9,372 bases of DNA. It comes from an uncultured Actinomycetes bacterium. GTDB lineage: Bacteria > Actinomycetota > Thermoleophilia > Solirubrobacterales > 70-9. Both the position numbers and the translations under genes were made by a program. The notes under the pieces are model-generated. The model was not told where the DNA came from. It did not search any database and was given only the letters and a program-made list of their open reading frames with translations. Positions within the stretch are counted from its first letter, which is position 1. Each line of letters starts with the position of its first letter. Where the stretch lies: positions 1 to 9,372 of the forward strand of contig CALCIA010000327.1 of the NCBI GenBank assembly GCA_937907435.1, in the 5' to 3' direction. Of the stretch, positions 1 through 5,827 are shown piece after piece.

Positions 1-46
1 CGCTGCGTGTATTGACCCCCCTATAGGGGCCCTAAAACACGCAGCG
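1..46. terminator. Hairpin at window start, possible terminator of an upstream gene
   Basis: Positions 1-10 (CGCTGCGTGT) are the exact reverse complement of 37-46. Inside lies the 12-bp palindrome CCCCTATAGGGG at 18-29. Together they can fold into a two-tier hairpin with an internal loop. No U-tract follows, so an intrinsic terminator is only one reading; it could also be an operator-like palindrome. The repeat may extend to the left of the window. Confidence 0.35.
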
Positions 47-218
47 CGTTCTCGGGCCTTGATCTCGGCCCGAAAAAGGGCTCCCCAGGGCCGGAAAGTG
101 TGACGTTCCCGGCATCTCTGTGACCGATCCGGGCGAGGTGTGGAAGCTCCCGGACCTGATCCTCACGGAAGTCCGACTTCCTCACGTCCCTGTGCCGGCT
201 ATTTCACGAACGCCTCAC

Positions 219-276
219 GTCCTGGGCTCCTCATGGGGGTCACAGCCTGCCAGGACCCCCATGAGGAGCCCAGGAC
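219..276. repeat. Perfect 23-bp inverted repeat with 12-nt loop
   Basis: The left arm (219-241) and the right arm (254-276) are perfect reverse complements over 23 bp, separated by a 12-nt loop (242-253). The arms begin GTCCTGGGCTCC and end GGGGGTC. The pairing stops exactly at both ends: 218/277 and 242/253 do not pair. A second exact copy of the left arm occupies the last 23 bases of the window (9350-9372), so this is a dispersed element, not a chance palindrome. It could be a bidirectional terminator, a REP-like intergenic repeat, or a protein-binding palindrome. No target-site duplication is visible. Confidence 0.75.
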
Positions 277-386
277 CTCCCTCGGACGGCCGGCAGCGCC
301 ACGGACCCCCGCCCGAACGGACCCCCACCCCTCCCTACGCGACTTCGTCACATAGGGCCTCCGACGCATACATCCCGGCCGCTTCG

Positions 387-392
387 GTTAGT
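387..392 (+). promoter_or_regulatory. Candidate -10 element of treT
   Basis: GTTAGT lies 12 nt upstream of the proposed TTG start of treT, and no Shine-Dalgarno sequence is seen. Position and partial resemblance match the TA-type -10 elements upstream of rpsF, rpsR and otsA in this window. No recognisable -35 box is present. The match is weak on its own. Confidence 0.3.
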
Positions 393-404
393 AGAACTCC
401 GGCC

Positions 405-1646
405 TTGCTTCAGGAAGTCGCCATCGGACAGAAGTCGCTCGCCGACTACGCCAGCATCGTGGGCCGCGAGACGACGGAGCGGATCCGTGAGCTCGCCGAG
501 CCGCTGAGGGGCAAACGCGTGCTGCACGTCTCGGCGACCGCGTTCGGCGGCGGCGTGTCGGAGATCCTCTACACGATCGTGCCGCTGATGCGCGACATCG
601 GCCTCGACGCACACTGGCACGTGATCTTCGGCAAAGAGGAGTTCTTCGAAGCGACCAAGCTCCTCCACAACTCGCTGCAGGGGGCGCCGGAGACGCTGTC
701 GGACGAGCAGTGGGCGGTCTTCGACGAGATCAACCAGATCAACGCCGACGGACTGGAAGGCGAGTGGGACGCGGTGATCGTCCACGACCCGCAGCCGATC
801 GGCCTGCGCCGCGGCGCAGCGCACAAGGGCGGCAAGTGGATCTGGCGCTGCCACATCGACCTCTCGACCCCGAACCCGGCGCCGATCGCCCGCCTCCTGC
901 CGCTGATCGAAGAGTACGACGCGTCGGTCTGGCACATGTCCCAGTACGTGCCCAACGGCATGGGCGCGCACCGCGACGCGGTCAACATCATCCCGCCGGC
1001 GATCGACCCGCTCTCGCCGAAGAACATGGCCTTCTCGCGCGAGGACGCCGCGTTCATCTGCCAGCAGTTCGGGATCGACCCGGAGCGACCGCTGATCACC
1101 CAGGTGAGCCGCTTCGACCCCTGGAAGGACCCGATCGGCGTGATCGACGCCTACCGCCAGGTCACCGAGCAGGTGCCGGAGACGCAGCTGGCGATGGTCG
1201 GCTCGATGGCGACCGACGACCCCGAGGGCCGCGAGTACTTCCAGAAAACCTACGAATACGCCGACAACGACCCGGACATCAAGATCCTGTCGAACCTCAA
1301 CAACGTCGGCGCGATCGAGGTCAACGCCTTCCAGTCGCAGTCCGACATCTGCCTGCAGAAGTCGATCCGCGAGGGGTTCGGCCTGACCGTCACCGAGGCG
1401 CTGTGGAAGGGGCGGCCGACGATCGGCGGCAACGTCGGCGGGATCCCGCTGCAGATCGAGGACGGCATCTCCGGCTTCCTCGTCAACTCGCCGGAGGAGT
1501 GCGCGGCGCGCAGCCTCGAGATCCTCAGAGACCCGGGACTCGGCAAGACCCTCGGCCGGGAGGGCAAGGAGCACGCCCGCCGCCTCTTCCTCTCACCGCG
1601 CCTGCTGCGCGACTGGCTCGACCTGCTGAACCGCATCGAGACCTGA
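405..1646 (+). CDS. treT: Trehalose glycosyltransferring synthase TreT (GT4 family)
   Basis: Predicted to transfer glucose from an NDP-glucose to glucose, giving trehalose in one reversible step in the cytoplasm. The N-terminus (residues 9-55) has the TreT pattern: a QKSLADY segment, an ELAEPLRGKRVLHV strand, then a GGG nucleotide-side loop at 48-50. The GT-B C-terminal half has the sugar-nucleotide contacts R236 and K241 (SRFDPWKDP) and the E-x7-E motif E323/E331 in EGFGLTVTEAL, followed by GGNVGGIP. I chose the TTG at 405 because it gives 413 residues, the usual size for TreT, and begins right at family-like sequence. The frame stays open to a GTG at 120, but that extension is low-complexity and contains the 23-bp palindrome. 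The stop is 20 nt before otsA, suggesting a shared trehalose module. The family call is firm; the donor nucleotide cannot be read from sequence. Confidence 0.85.
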   Translation: MLQEVAIGQKSLADYASIVGRETTERIRELAEPLRGKRVLHVSATAFGGGVSEILYTIVPLMRDIGLDAHWHVIFGKEEFFEATKLLHNSLQGAPETLSDEQWAVFDEINQINADGLEGEWDAVIVHDPQPIGLRRGAAHKGGKWIWRCHIDLSTPNPAPIARLLPLIEEYDASVWHMSQYVPNGMGAHRDAVNIIPPAIDPLSPKNMAFSREDAAFICQQFGIDPERPLITQVSRFDPWKDPIGVIDAYRQVTEQVPETQLAMVGSMATDDPEGREYFQKTYEYADNDPDIKILSNLNNVGAIEVNAFQSQSDICLQKSIREGFGLTVTEALWKGRPTIGGNVGGIPLQIEDGISGFLVNSPEECAARSLEILRDPGLGKTLGREGKEHARRLFLSPRLLRDWLDLLNRIET

Positions 1647-1651
1647 GCCCG

Positions 1652-1657
1652 TAACCT
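1652..1657 (+). promoter_or_regulatory. Candidate -10 element of otsA
   Basis: TAACCT fits TANNNT and starts 15 nt before the otsA ATG, within the 20-nt gap after treT. The gap has no purine-rich Shine-Dalgarno sequence. This would give a transcript with almost no leader, besides any read-through from treT. No -35 box is evident. Confidence 0.35.
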
Positions 1658-1666
1658 TGGCGGCGG

Positions 1667-3130
1667 ATGAGCGACGCGCCGCTGATCATCGTCTCGAACC
1701 GGGGTCCCGCGCAGTTCGAGCGCGACGCGGACGGCAACCGCACCGTGCGGCGCGGCGGCGGCGGCCTGGTGACCGCGCTCTCGGGCCTCGTCTCCCACCG
1801 TGACGCGCTCTGGATCGCCTCGGCGATGACCGACGAGGACATCGTCGTCTCCGAAGAGGAGGGCGGCCCGGTCTCCCTCGACATCGACGGGATCAGCTAC
1901 CGGGTGATGCTGGTCGAGTCCGACCCGCGCGCCTACGACCGCTTCTACAACGTGATCGCGAACCCGATCCTCTGGTTCATCCAGCACTACCTCTGGGACC
2001 TGTCCAACGCGCCGGACATCCGCCAGGAGGAGCTCGACGCCTGGGACCAGGGCTACCAGCAGGTCAACTCCGACATCGCCGCGGCGGTGGTGCGGCAGAT
2101 CGAGGGGCAGCGGGAGCCGCTGGTGATGCTCCACGACTACCACCTCTACACCGCGCCCGGGATGATCCGCGCGGCGCGCCCCGACGCCTTCCTGCACTTC
2201 TTCGTCCACATCCCCTGGTCCCAGCCGGACAGCTGGCGGGTGCTGCCGAAGCGGATCCGCGAAGCGCTCTACGAGGGGATGCTCGCCAACGACATCATCG
2301 GCTTCCACACCCACTCCTACACGCTCAACTTCCTGCGCTGCTGCGACGAACTGCTGGAAGGGGCGGAGGTCGATTACGTCGCCGGCGAAATCGTCTACAA
2401 AGGTCACAGGACCTTGACGCGCGCCTACCCGCTGGGGATCGACGCCGAGCGGCTGCGGCGGGCGTCGGCCTCCAAGGAGGTGGCGGAGGCGGAGCGTGAG
2501 GTGCTGGAGCGCCGGCGGCGCTACCTGATCATCCGCGTCGACCGGGCCGACCTCTCGAAGAACGTGCTGCGCGGCTTCACCGCCTTCGACACCTTCCTCA
2601 CCCAGCACCCCGAGTTCCGCGAACAGGTGACGTTCATCGCCCACCTGCAGCCCTCGCGCCAGGACGTGCCGGAGTACGCCGAGTACCGGGAGCGGATCGA
2701 AGCCCTGGTCGCCGTCGTCAACCACCGCCACGGCACCACCGACTGGATGCCGATCGACCTCCGCATCTACGAGAACTTCGCCGACGCGGTGGCGCGCTAC
2801 AAGCACTACGACCTGCTGATGGTCAACGCGATCTTCGACGGCATGAACCTGGTCGCCAAGGAGGCGCCCGCGGTCAACACCCGCGACGGCGTGCTGATGC
2901 TCTCCGAGAACACCGGCTCCCACCAGGAGCTCGAGGACTGGGTGATCACGGTGAACCCCTTCGACATCCAGGAGCAGTCCGACGCCATCTACCGCGCCCT
3001 GACCATGGAGCCGGAGAAGAAGGCCGAGCTGGCCCAGGGCCTGCGCGAGATCATCTTCAGCCGCAACCCCGGCGACTGGGTCGACGACCAGCTCGCCGAC
3101 ATCGAAGAGGCCCGCGCCGCGCGGACCTGA
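1667..3130 (+). CDS. otsA: Trehalose-6-phosphate synthase-like GT20 glycosyltransferase
   Basis: Predicted to join NDP-glucose and glucose-6-phosphate to form trehalose-6-phosphate. At 487 residues it has normal OtsA length. Visible landmarks: the glycine loop R28-R29-G30 to G33, D157 in HDYHL, H181 in VHIPW, R293 and K298 in RADLSKN (same spacing as R262/K267 of E. coli OtsA), and D391 to E399 in DGMNLVAKE, which bind the donor diphosphate and ribose. The ATG at 1667 gives the family N-terminus directly (IIVSNRGPAQF). The RADLSKN version differs from the RLDYSKG of E. coli and marks a divergent GT20 branch, so the acceptor could differ (for example another sugar phosphate). No OtsB phosphatase is in the window. 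It follows treT closely, and its 3' end is followed by a strong hairpin. Confidence 0.85.
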   Translation: MSDAPLIIVSNRGPAQFERDADGNRTVRRGGGGLVTALSGLVSHRDALWIASAMTDEDIVVSEEEGGPVSLDIDGISYRVMLVESDPRAYDRFYNVIANPILWFIQHYLWDLSNAPDIRQEELDAWDQGYQQVNSDIAAAVVRQIEGQREPLVMLHDYHLYTAPGMIRAARPDAFLHFFVHIPWSQPDSWRVLPKRIREALYEGMLANDIIGFHTHSYTLNFLRCCDELLEGAEVDYVAGEIVYKGHRTLTRAYPLGIDAERLRRASASKEVAEAEREVLERRRRYLIIRVDRADLSKNVLRGFTAFDTFLTQHPEFREQVTFIAHLQPSRQDVPEYAEYRERIEALVAVVNHRHGTTDWMPIDLRIYENFADAVARYKHYDLLMVNAIFDGMNLVAKEAPAVNTRDGVLMLSENTGSHQELEDWVITVNPFDIQEQSDAIYRALTMEPEKKAELAQGLREIIFSRNPGDWVDDQLADIEEARAART

Positions 3131-3160
3131 GCGGGGGGCGGCGGCCGGAGCCCGGCGGCA

Positions 3161-3220
3161 CCCCCGGTGAGTTCGCACTTCTCCGCGCTATCCGCGGATT
3201 TCTGCGAACTCACCCGGGGG
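3161..3220. terminator. Long hairpin after otsA, probable terminator
   Basis: 3161-3177 (CCCCCGGTGAGTTCGCA) pairs with 3203-3220 with a single bulged C. After a 4x4 internal loop, a second perfect stem follows: TCCGCG (3182-3187) with CGCGGA (3193-3198) around a 5-nt loop. It begins 30 nt after the otsA stop. There is no U-tract, which is common for terminators in high-G+C actinobacteria. It could instead be a dispersed intergenic palindrome; no second copy is in this window. Confidence 0.55.
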
Positions 3221-3260
3221 TGGGGGGAGAGATCGGGGTCGCCGGGCCCTTGGCGCGGGG

Positions 3261-3713
3261 ATGGGAGGTCTGCGGATCAGGTGGCGCGGGGTCGGGCGGG
3301 TGGCGGCGATCGTCGCGGTCGGGCTGATCGCCCTGCGGCTCGTGCCGACCCTGCTGCGCGCGCCGGAGCCGCCGCCCCTGGGCAGGGACGTCGGGCTGCC
3401 GAAGGTGGGGCCGGCGGCAAGCGGGGCGGTGCGCGTCGTCAAGAAGCGCCCGCGAAAGCCCCACCGACATGTCAGGCACCACAAGCATCCCCACCCGTCA
3501 CCAGACCCCAGGCCGGCCTCGAAGGCGAAGATCTCCTCCGCTCCCCGCCCCGCCCCGGAACCGCCGCCCGAACCGGTCGAACCGGCCCCGCCTCCGGCCC
3601 CGGAATACGTCCCGCCCCCCGCGCCCGAACCCTCCCCGACGCCCGTTCCGAACCCTCCGCCACCACCCCGATCCGTGCCTGGGGACGGCAGCGAGGAGTT
3701 CGCGCCGCACTGA
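3261..3713 (+). CDS. Small membrane-anchored, proline-rich protein of unknown function
   Basis: Function not recognised. The 150-residue product starts with a basic segment (residues 5-13), then a single hydrophobic helix (about 14-32, VAAIVAVGLIALRLVPTLL), so it is probably anchored N-in with the rest outside. Residues about 59-90 are rich in Lys, Arg and His. From about 92 to the end it is built of Pro-Glu and Pro-Ala repeats (EPPPEPVEPAPPPAPEY). This resembles the anchor-plus-periplasmic-stalk plan of TonB-like proteins, but no C-terminal domain follows. Nearly all codons end in G or C, which supports coding, though such bias also arises by chance in G+C-rich DNA. The start has only a weak GGGG upstream. 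It sits between the otsA hairpin and the rpsF promoter, so it is probably a separate unit. Confidence 0.6.
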   Translation: MGGLRIRWRGVGRVAAIVAVGLIALRLVPTLLRAPEPPPLGRDVGLPKVGPAASGAVRVVKKRPRKPHRHVRHHKHPHPSPDPRPASKAKISSAPRPAPEPPPEPVEPAPPPAPEYVPPPAPEPSPTPVPNPPPPPRSVPGDGSEEFAPH

Positions 3714-3719
3714 CCCCGC

Positions 3720-3725
3720 TATAGT
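3720..3725 (+). promoter_or_regulatory. -10 element of rpsF (TATAGT)
   Basis: TATAGT is a near-consensus -10 hexamer, 11 nt upstream of the rpsF TTG start. A start of transcription 5-9 nt downstream would give a leader of about 0-6 nt, too short for a Shine-Dalgarno site. No good -35 is seen 16-18 nt upstream. The following bases, CGCCGTCGCTT (3727-3737), recur directly before the rpsR start. Confidence 0.6.
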
Positions 3726-3736
3726 GCGCCGTCGCT

Positions 3737-4177
3737 TTGGCCGCACCACGTGAATACGAGCTGGTCCTGATGCTGGACCCCCAACTGGACGCCCCCGCCA
3801 GGGATGCCCTGGCGCAGCAGGCGCGCGGCCAGATCGAGGCGGCCGGCAGCCTCAAACAGGAGAACACCTGGGGGCTGCGCAAGATGGCCTACGAGATCAA
3901 CCGCCGCACCGAGGCCGACTACCGCTGGTTCCGCTTCGAGGCGCCGACCGAGCTCCTCGACACGCTCGACCACGAACTGAAGATCGCCGACGGCGTCCTG
4001 CGCTTCCGCATCTTCAAAGTCGACGCGAACACGCCGACGATCGTGCCGCCCGCCGTCGCCGCTCCCGGCCCGCGCGAGCGCACCGGCGATCGTGGCGATC
4101 GCGGCCCGCGGGACGAGCGCCCGGCCGAGCGCGACGAGCGCCCCGAGCCCGCCGCCGCCGAGCCGGCCGGCGAGTAG
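3737..4177 (+). CDS. rpsF: Small ribosomal subunit protein bS6
   Basis: Ribosomal protein of the 30S platform that pairs with bS18 on 16S rRNA. Residues 6-97 form the S6 fold, with YELVLMLDP near the start, ENTWGLRKMAYEI in the middle and LKIADGVLRFRIFKVD at the end. The family core is about 95 residues; here a tail of about 45 residues is rich in Arg, Asp, Glu, Pro and Ala (DRGDRG, DERPAERDERPE), probably disordered. The TTG at 3737 is chosen because it yields the expected N-terminus (AAPREYELV); no in-frame ATG or GTG lies close by. It heads the rpsF-ssb-rpsR-rplI-dnaB cluster and has its own TATAGT -10 just upstream. Confidence 0.93.
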   Translation: MAAPREYELVLMLDPQLDAPARDALAQQARGQIEAAGSLKQENTWGLRKMAYEINRRTEADYRWFRFEAPTELLDTLDHELKIADGVLRFRIFKVDANTPTIVPPAVAAPGPRERTGDRGDRGPRDERPAERDERPEPAAAEPAGE

Positions 4178-4255
4178 TTCCCCACCTCTCCGTTCCGCCC
4201 GCTCTTTCCGTCAAACCCCTCGCCAAAGGGGGGAGAGTCGCGCCGTGCCCAAGCC

Positions 4256-4261
4256 TAGACT
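4256..4261 (+). promoter_or_regulatory. Candidate -10 element of ssb
   Basis: TAGACT fits TANNNT and lies 35 nt upstream of the ssb start, leaving room for a leader of roughly 30 nt that carries the Shine-Dalgarno site at 4281-4287. A weak 5-bp hairpin (4216-4231, CCCCT/AGGGG) sits upstream in the rpsF-ssb gap. No clear -35 is seen, so read-through from rpsF may also supply ssb. Confidence 0.4.
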
Positions 4262-4280
4262 GGAAGTCAACAACGAATTC

Positions 4281-4287
4281 GGAGGAG
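4281..4287 (+). promoter_or_regulatory. Shine-Dalgarno site of ssb
   Basis: GGAGGAG is a full-strength ribosome binding site 9 nt before the TTG at 4297 and decides that start. It is the only strong Shine-Dalgarno sequence I find among the genes in this window. Confidence 0.75.
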
Positions 4288-4296
4288 TGAACTCTC

Positions 4297-4806
4297 TTGG
4301 CAGCTTCGAACGTGAACGTGGTGGTCATCACCGGGAACCTCACGCAGGATCCTGAACTGCGCAGCACCAACAGCGGCACCTCCGTCTGCGAATTGCGAGT
4401 CGCCGTCAACAGCCGCCGCAAAGACCAGAGCGGCCAGTGGGTCGACAAGCCGAACTTCTTCAACGTCGTCGTCTTCGGCGCCCAGGGCGAGAACTGCGCC
4501 ACCTACCTCTCGCGCGGCCGCCCGGTGGCGGTCGAAGGCCGCCTCGACTGGCGCGAGTGGGAAGCCAAAGAGGGCGGCGGCAAACGGCAGTCGGTCCAGA
4601 TCATCGCCAACTCCGTCCAGTTCCTCGGCTCCCGCGACGGCGGCGGCGGTCCGAACCCCAACGGCGGTGGCCAGCCGCAGCAGCAACCACCTCAGCAACA
4701 GCAGCAACCGTCCTACAGCCCGCCGCCCAGCGACGTCCCGGCCGACGAATCGGATTTCGGCCCGGTCTCGACCGGCGGCCCCCAGGAAGACGACATCCCG
4801 TTCTAG
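4297..4806 (+). CDS. ssb: Single-stranded DNA-binding protein SSB
   Basis: Coats single-stranded DNA during replication, repair and recombination, normally as a tetramer. Residues about 4-112 form the OB fold (VNVVVITGNLTQDPELR at the start, FFNVVVFG, then VAVEGRLDWREWE). A glycine- and glutamine-rich flexible linker follows (about 115-150; several QQ and QQQ runs). The protein ends in the acidic tip DDIPF, which in known SSBs docks partner proteins such as PriA, RecO and exonuclease I. Length (169) is typical. The TTG start is supported by GGAGGAG 9 nt upstream. Its place between rpsF and rpsR is the standard arrangement. Confidence 0.95.
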   Translation: MAASNVNVVVITGNLTQDPELRSTNSGTSVCELRVAVNSRRKDQSGQWVDKPNFFNVVVFGAQGENCATYLSRGRPVAVEGRLDWREWEAKEGGGKRQSVQIIANSVQFLGSRDGGGGPNPNGGGQPQQQPPQQQQQPSYSPPPSDVPADESDFGPVSTGGPQEDDIPF

Positions 4807-4832
4807 CCTGATCCGCCGCCCCCTAGCAAGTC

Positions 4833-4862
4833 CGCCGGTCGGCGCAAAGGCGCCGGCCGGCG
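4833..4862. terminator. Strong hairpin between ssb and rpsR
   Basis: A 13-bp stem (12 Watson-Crick pairs and one G-U) closes a 4-nt AAAG loop. The inner arms are GGCGC (4841-4845) and GCGCC (4850-4854). It begins 26 nt after the ssb stop and ends 8 nt before the presumed rpsR -10, overlapping where a -35 would lie. No U-tract follows. It may end or attenuate the ssb transcript, or act on the rpsR promoter. Confidence 0.5.
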
Positions 4863-4870
4863 CATACCTG

Positions 4871-4876
4871 TAGTCT
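4871..4876 (+). promoter_or_regulatory. Candidate -10 element of rpsR
   Basis: TAGTCT (or the overlapping TGTAGT at 4869-4874) lies 12 nt upstream of the rpsR ATG. The 11 bases before the ATG, CGCCGTCGCTT, are identical to those at the rpsF start (3727-3737). No Shine-Dalgarno site is present, so a near-leaderless transcript is inferred. Confidence 0.45.
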
Positions 4877-4888
4877 TCGCCGTCGCTT

Positions 4889-5158
4889 ATGCCCCGTGCA
4901 CGTGAGACTTCATCGACCGGAGGCGCCCGTCGAGGCCGCCGCGGCGCTGATCGCGCCCGTCCCCGCAAATACACGCGGGTCAACTCCGAAGTCGTCGATT
5001 ACAAGGACCTGAACCTCCTGCGTCGCTTCCTCTCCGACAAGGGGAAGACGCGCGGCCGTCGAGTCACCGGCCTTTCCCGCGCCCACCAGCGTCAGCTCTC
5101 GGTGGCCGTGAAGCGGGCGCGCGAAATCGCGCTCCTGCCGTACGTCGGAGAGCGCTGA
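4889..5158 (+). CDS. rpsR: Small ribosomal subunit protein bS18, cysteine-free form
   Basis: Platform protein of the 30S subunit and partner of bS6. The conserved core covers residues about 36-86: VDYKDLNLLRRFLSDKGK, RRVTGLSRAHQRQLSVAVKRAREIALLPYV. The first 30 residues are a basic Arg/Gly-rich extension. There is no cysteine, so the zinc-binding site of the classic C+ form is absent. The ATG at 4889 is the obvious start. Its stop TGA shares one base with the rplI ATG (TGATG, 5156-5160), so the two are translationally coupled. Confidence 0.94.
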   Translation: MPRARETSSTGGARRGRRGADRARPRKYTRVNSEVVDYKDLNLLRRFLSDKGKTRGRRVTGLSRAHQRQLSVAVKRAREIALLPYVGER

Positions 5159-5610
5159 TGGCCCAGGCGATCCTGCTGGCCGACGTCGAGAACCTCGGCG
5201 AGCGCGGCGAAGCCGTCGACGTCGCCCCCGGCTACCTGCGCAACTACCTGGTGCCACGCAAGCTGGCGCAGCCCGCGACCCCGGGCGCGCTCGAGGAAGC
5301 GCAGCGCCGCATGGAGGCCGCCGAACGCGCCGCCGAAGCGCGCGCCGCCCGTGAACGCGAAGCCGCCGGCCTGCTGTCCAAAACCGTGATCACGATCCAC
5401 GAGCGCGCCGGCGAGGACGGTCACCTCTTCGGCTCGGTCGGCCCGCAGCAGATCGTCGACGCCCTGCGCGACGCCCGCGAACTGCGGATCGACAAACGCA
5501 AAGTCATGCTCGACCAGCCGCTGCGCGAACTCGGCACCTTCATGGTCGAGATCGACCTCGGGGACGGCAACGTCGCCGCGGTCAAGACGATCATCAGCGA
5601 GGAGAAATAG
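5158..5610 (+). CDS. rplI: Large ribosomal subunit protein bL9
   Basis: 50S protein that bridges the L1 stalk base and helps keep the reading frame. The N-terminal RNA-binding domain is clear (residues 1-45: ILLADVENLGERGEAVDVA, GYLRNYLVPRKLA). A long helical linker (about 45-75, Ala/Glu/Arg-rich) leads to the C-terminal domain (LFGSVGPQQIVDAL, VMLDQPLRELGTF). The 150-residue length is typical. The ATG overlaps the rpsR stop by one base, so translation is probably coupled. A 7-bp hairpin follows the stop. Confidence 0.95.
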   Translation: MAQAILLADVENLGERGEAVDVAPGYLRNYLVPRKLAQPATPGALEEAQRRMEAAERAAEARAAREREAAGLLSKTVITIHERAGEDGHLFGSVGPQQIVDALRDARELRIDKRKVMLDQPLRELGTFMVEIDLGDGNVAAVKTIISEEK

Positions 5611-5616
5611 CCCGCC

Positions 5617-5633
5617 GCGCCGCGGTGCGGCGC
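5617..5633. terminator. Short G+C-rich hairpin after rplI
   Basis: GCGCCGC and GCGGCGC form a perfect 7-bp stem around a GGT loop, 6 nt after the rplI stop. No U-tract follows. It could end the rpsR-rplI transcript ahead of the 217-nt gap before dnaB. Confidence 0.4.
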
Positions 5634-5812
5634 CGGTCGGAATCACCCTCGTCGTCGTGCGTCTTGGACGTGTGTCGCAACTGCCGCACTCTGTAACGGG
5701 AGTGTCAACTTCTTTTCCACGTATTTGCACCGTCGCGGCCTCGGCCCGCGCCCTGCCTCTGGTTTGATCGAGACCCGCCCCGCCGTCCCCCCTTTTCCGC
5801 CGCCCCACCCTC

Positions 5813-5818
5813 TATCCC
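5813..5818 (+). promoter_or_regulatory. Candidate -10 element of dnaB
   Basis: TATCCC lies 9 nt upstream of the dnaB ATG, a spacing like that of the otsA element, and no Shine-Dalgarno site intervenes. The match to TANNNT is imperfect at the last base. The 5611-5827 gap is less G+C-rich around 5690-5730, so a promoter further upstream is also possible. Confidence 0.3.
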
Positions 5819-5827
5819 TGAACCTGC

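Larger units (their letters stand above)
1..404. other. Non-coding region with several hairpins upstream of treT
   Basis: No convincing gene lies here. A frame open from a GTG at 120 runs into treT, but its translation is low-complexity (Pro, Arg, Ser) and it crosses a perfect 23-bp inverted repeat, so I treat it as non-coding. The stretch holds a hairpin at 1-46, a 7-bp stem at 52-73 (arms TCGGGCC/GGCCCGA), a 6-bp stem with a 3-nt loop at 167-181, and the strong palindrome at 219-276. A 10-bp direct repeat, CCTCACGTCC, occurs at 180-189 and 213-222, and ACGGACCCCC occurs at 301-310 and 317-326. The pattern fits an intergenic region with terminator-like structures, though the upstream gene is outside the window. 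Confidence 0.6.

Noticed and set aside
120..404. In-frame N-terminal extension of treT from GTG 120
   Set aside because: The translation is low-complexity, unlike the TreT family, crosses the perfect 23-bp palindrome, and would add 95 residues to a protein that is already full length from 405.
1250..3178. 642-codon minus-strand open frame opposite treT and otsA
   Set aside because: Antisense shadow of two recognisable enzymes; no domain pattern and composition typical of reverse-frame artefacts.
3696..3703. GAGTTCGC near the rpsF promoter as another copy of the otsA hairpin arm
   Set aside because: Only 8 bases match and there is no complementary arm; it lies in the coding end of the proline-rich gene.
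3167..3724. 185-codon alternative plus-strand frame overlapping the proline-rich gene
   Set aside because: It starts inside the hairpin after otsA, has Arg/Gly/Ala-rich sequence with no helix or motif, and competes with a frame that has a proper membrane segment.
4092..4355. Alternative 87-codon frame spanning the rpsF end and ssb start
   Set aside because: Overlaps two certain genes in another frame and has only Ser/Pro/Arg-rich sequence.
5611..5827. Possible small gene or RNA in the rplI-dnaB gap
   Set aside because: No frame with coding character and no tRNA-like or riboswitch-like fold seen; only a short hairpin after rplI and a weak -10 before dnaB.
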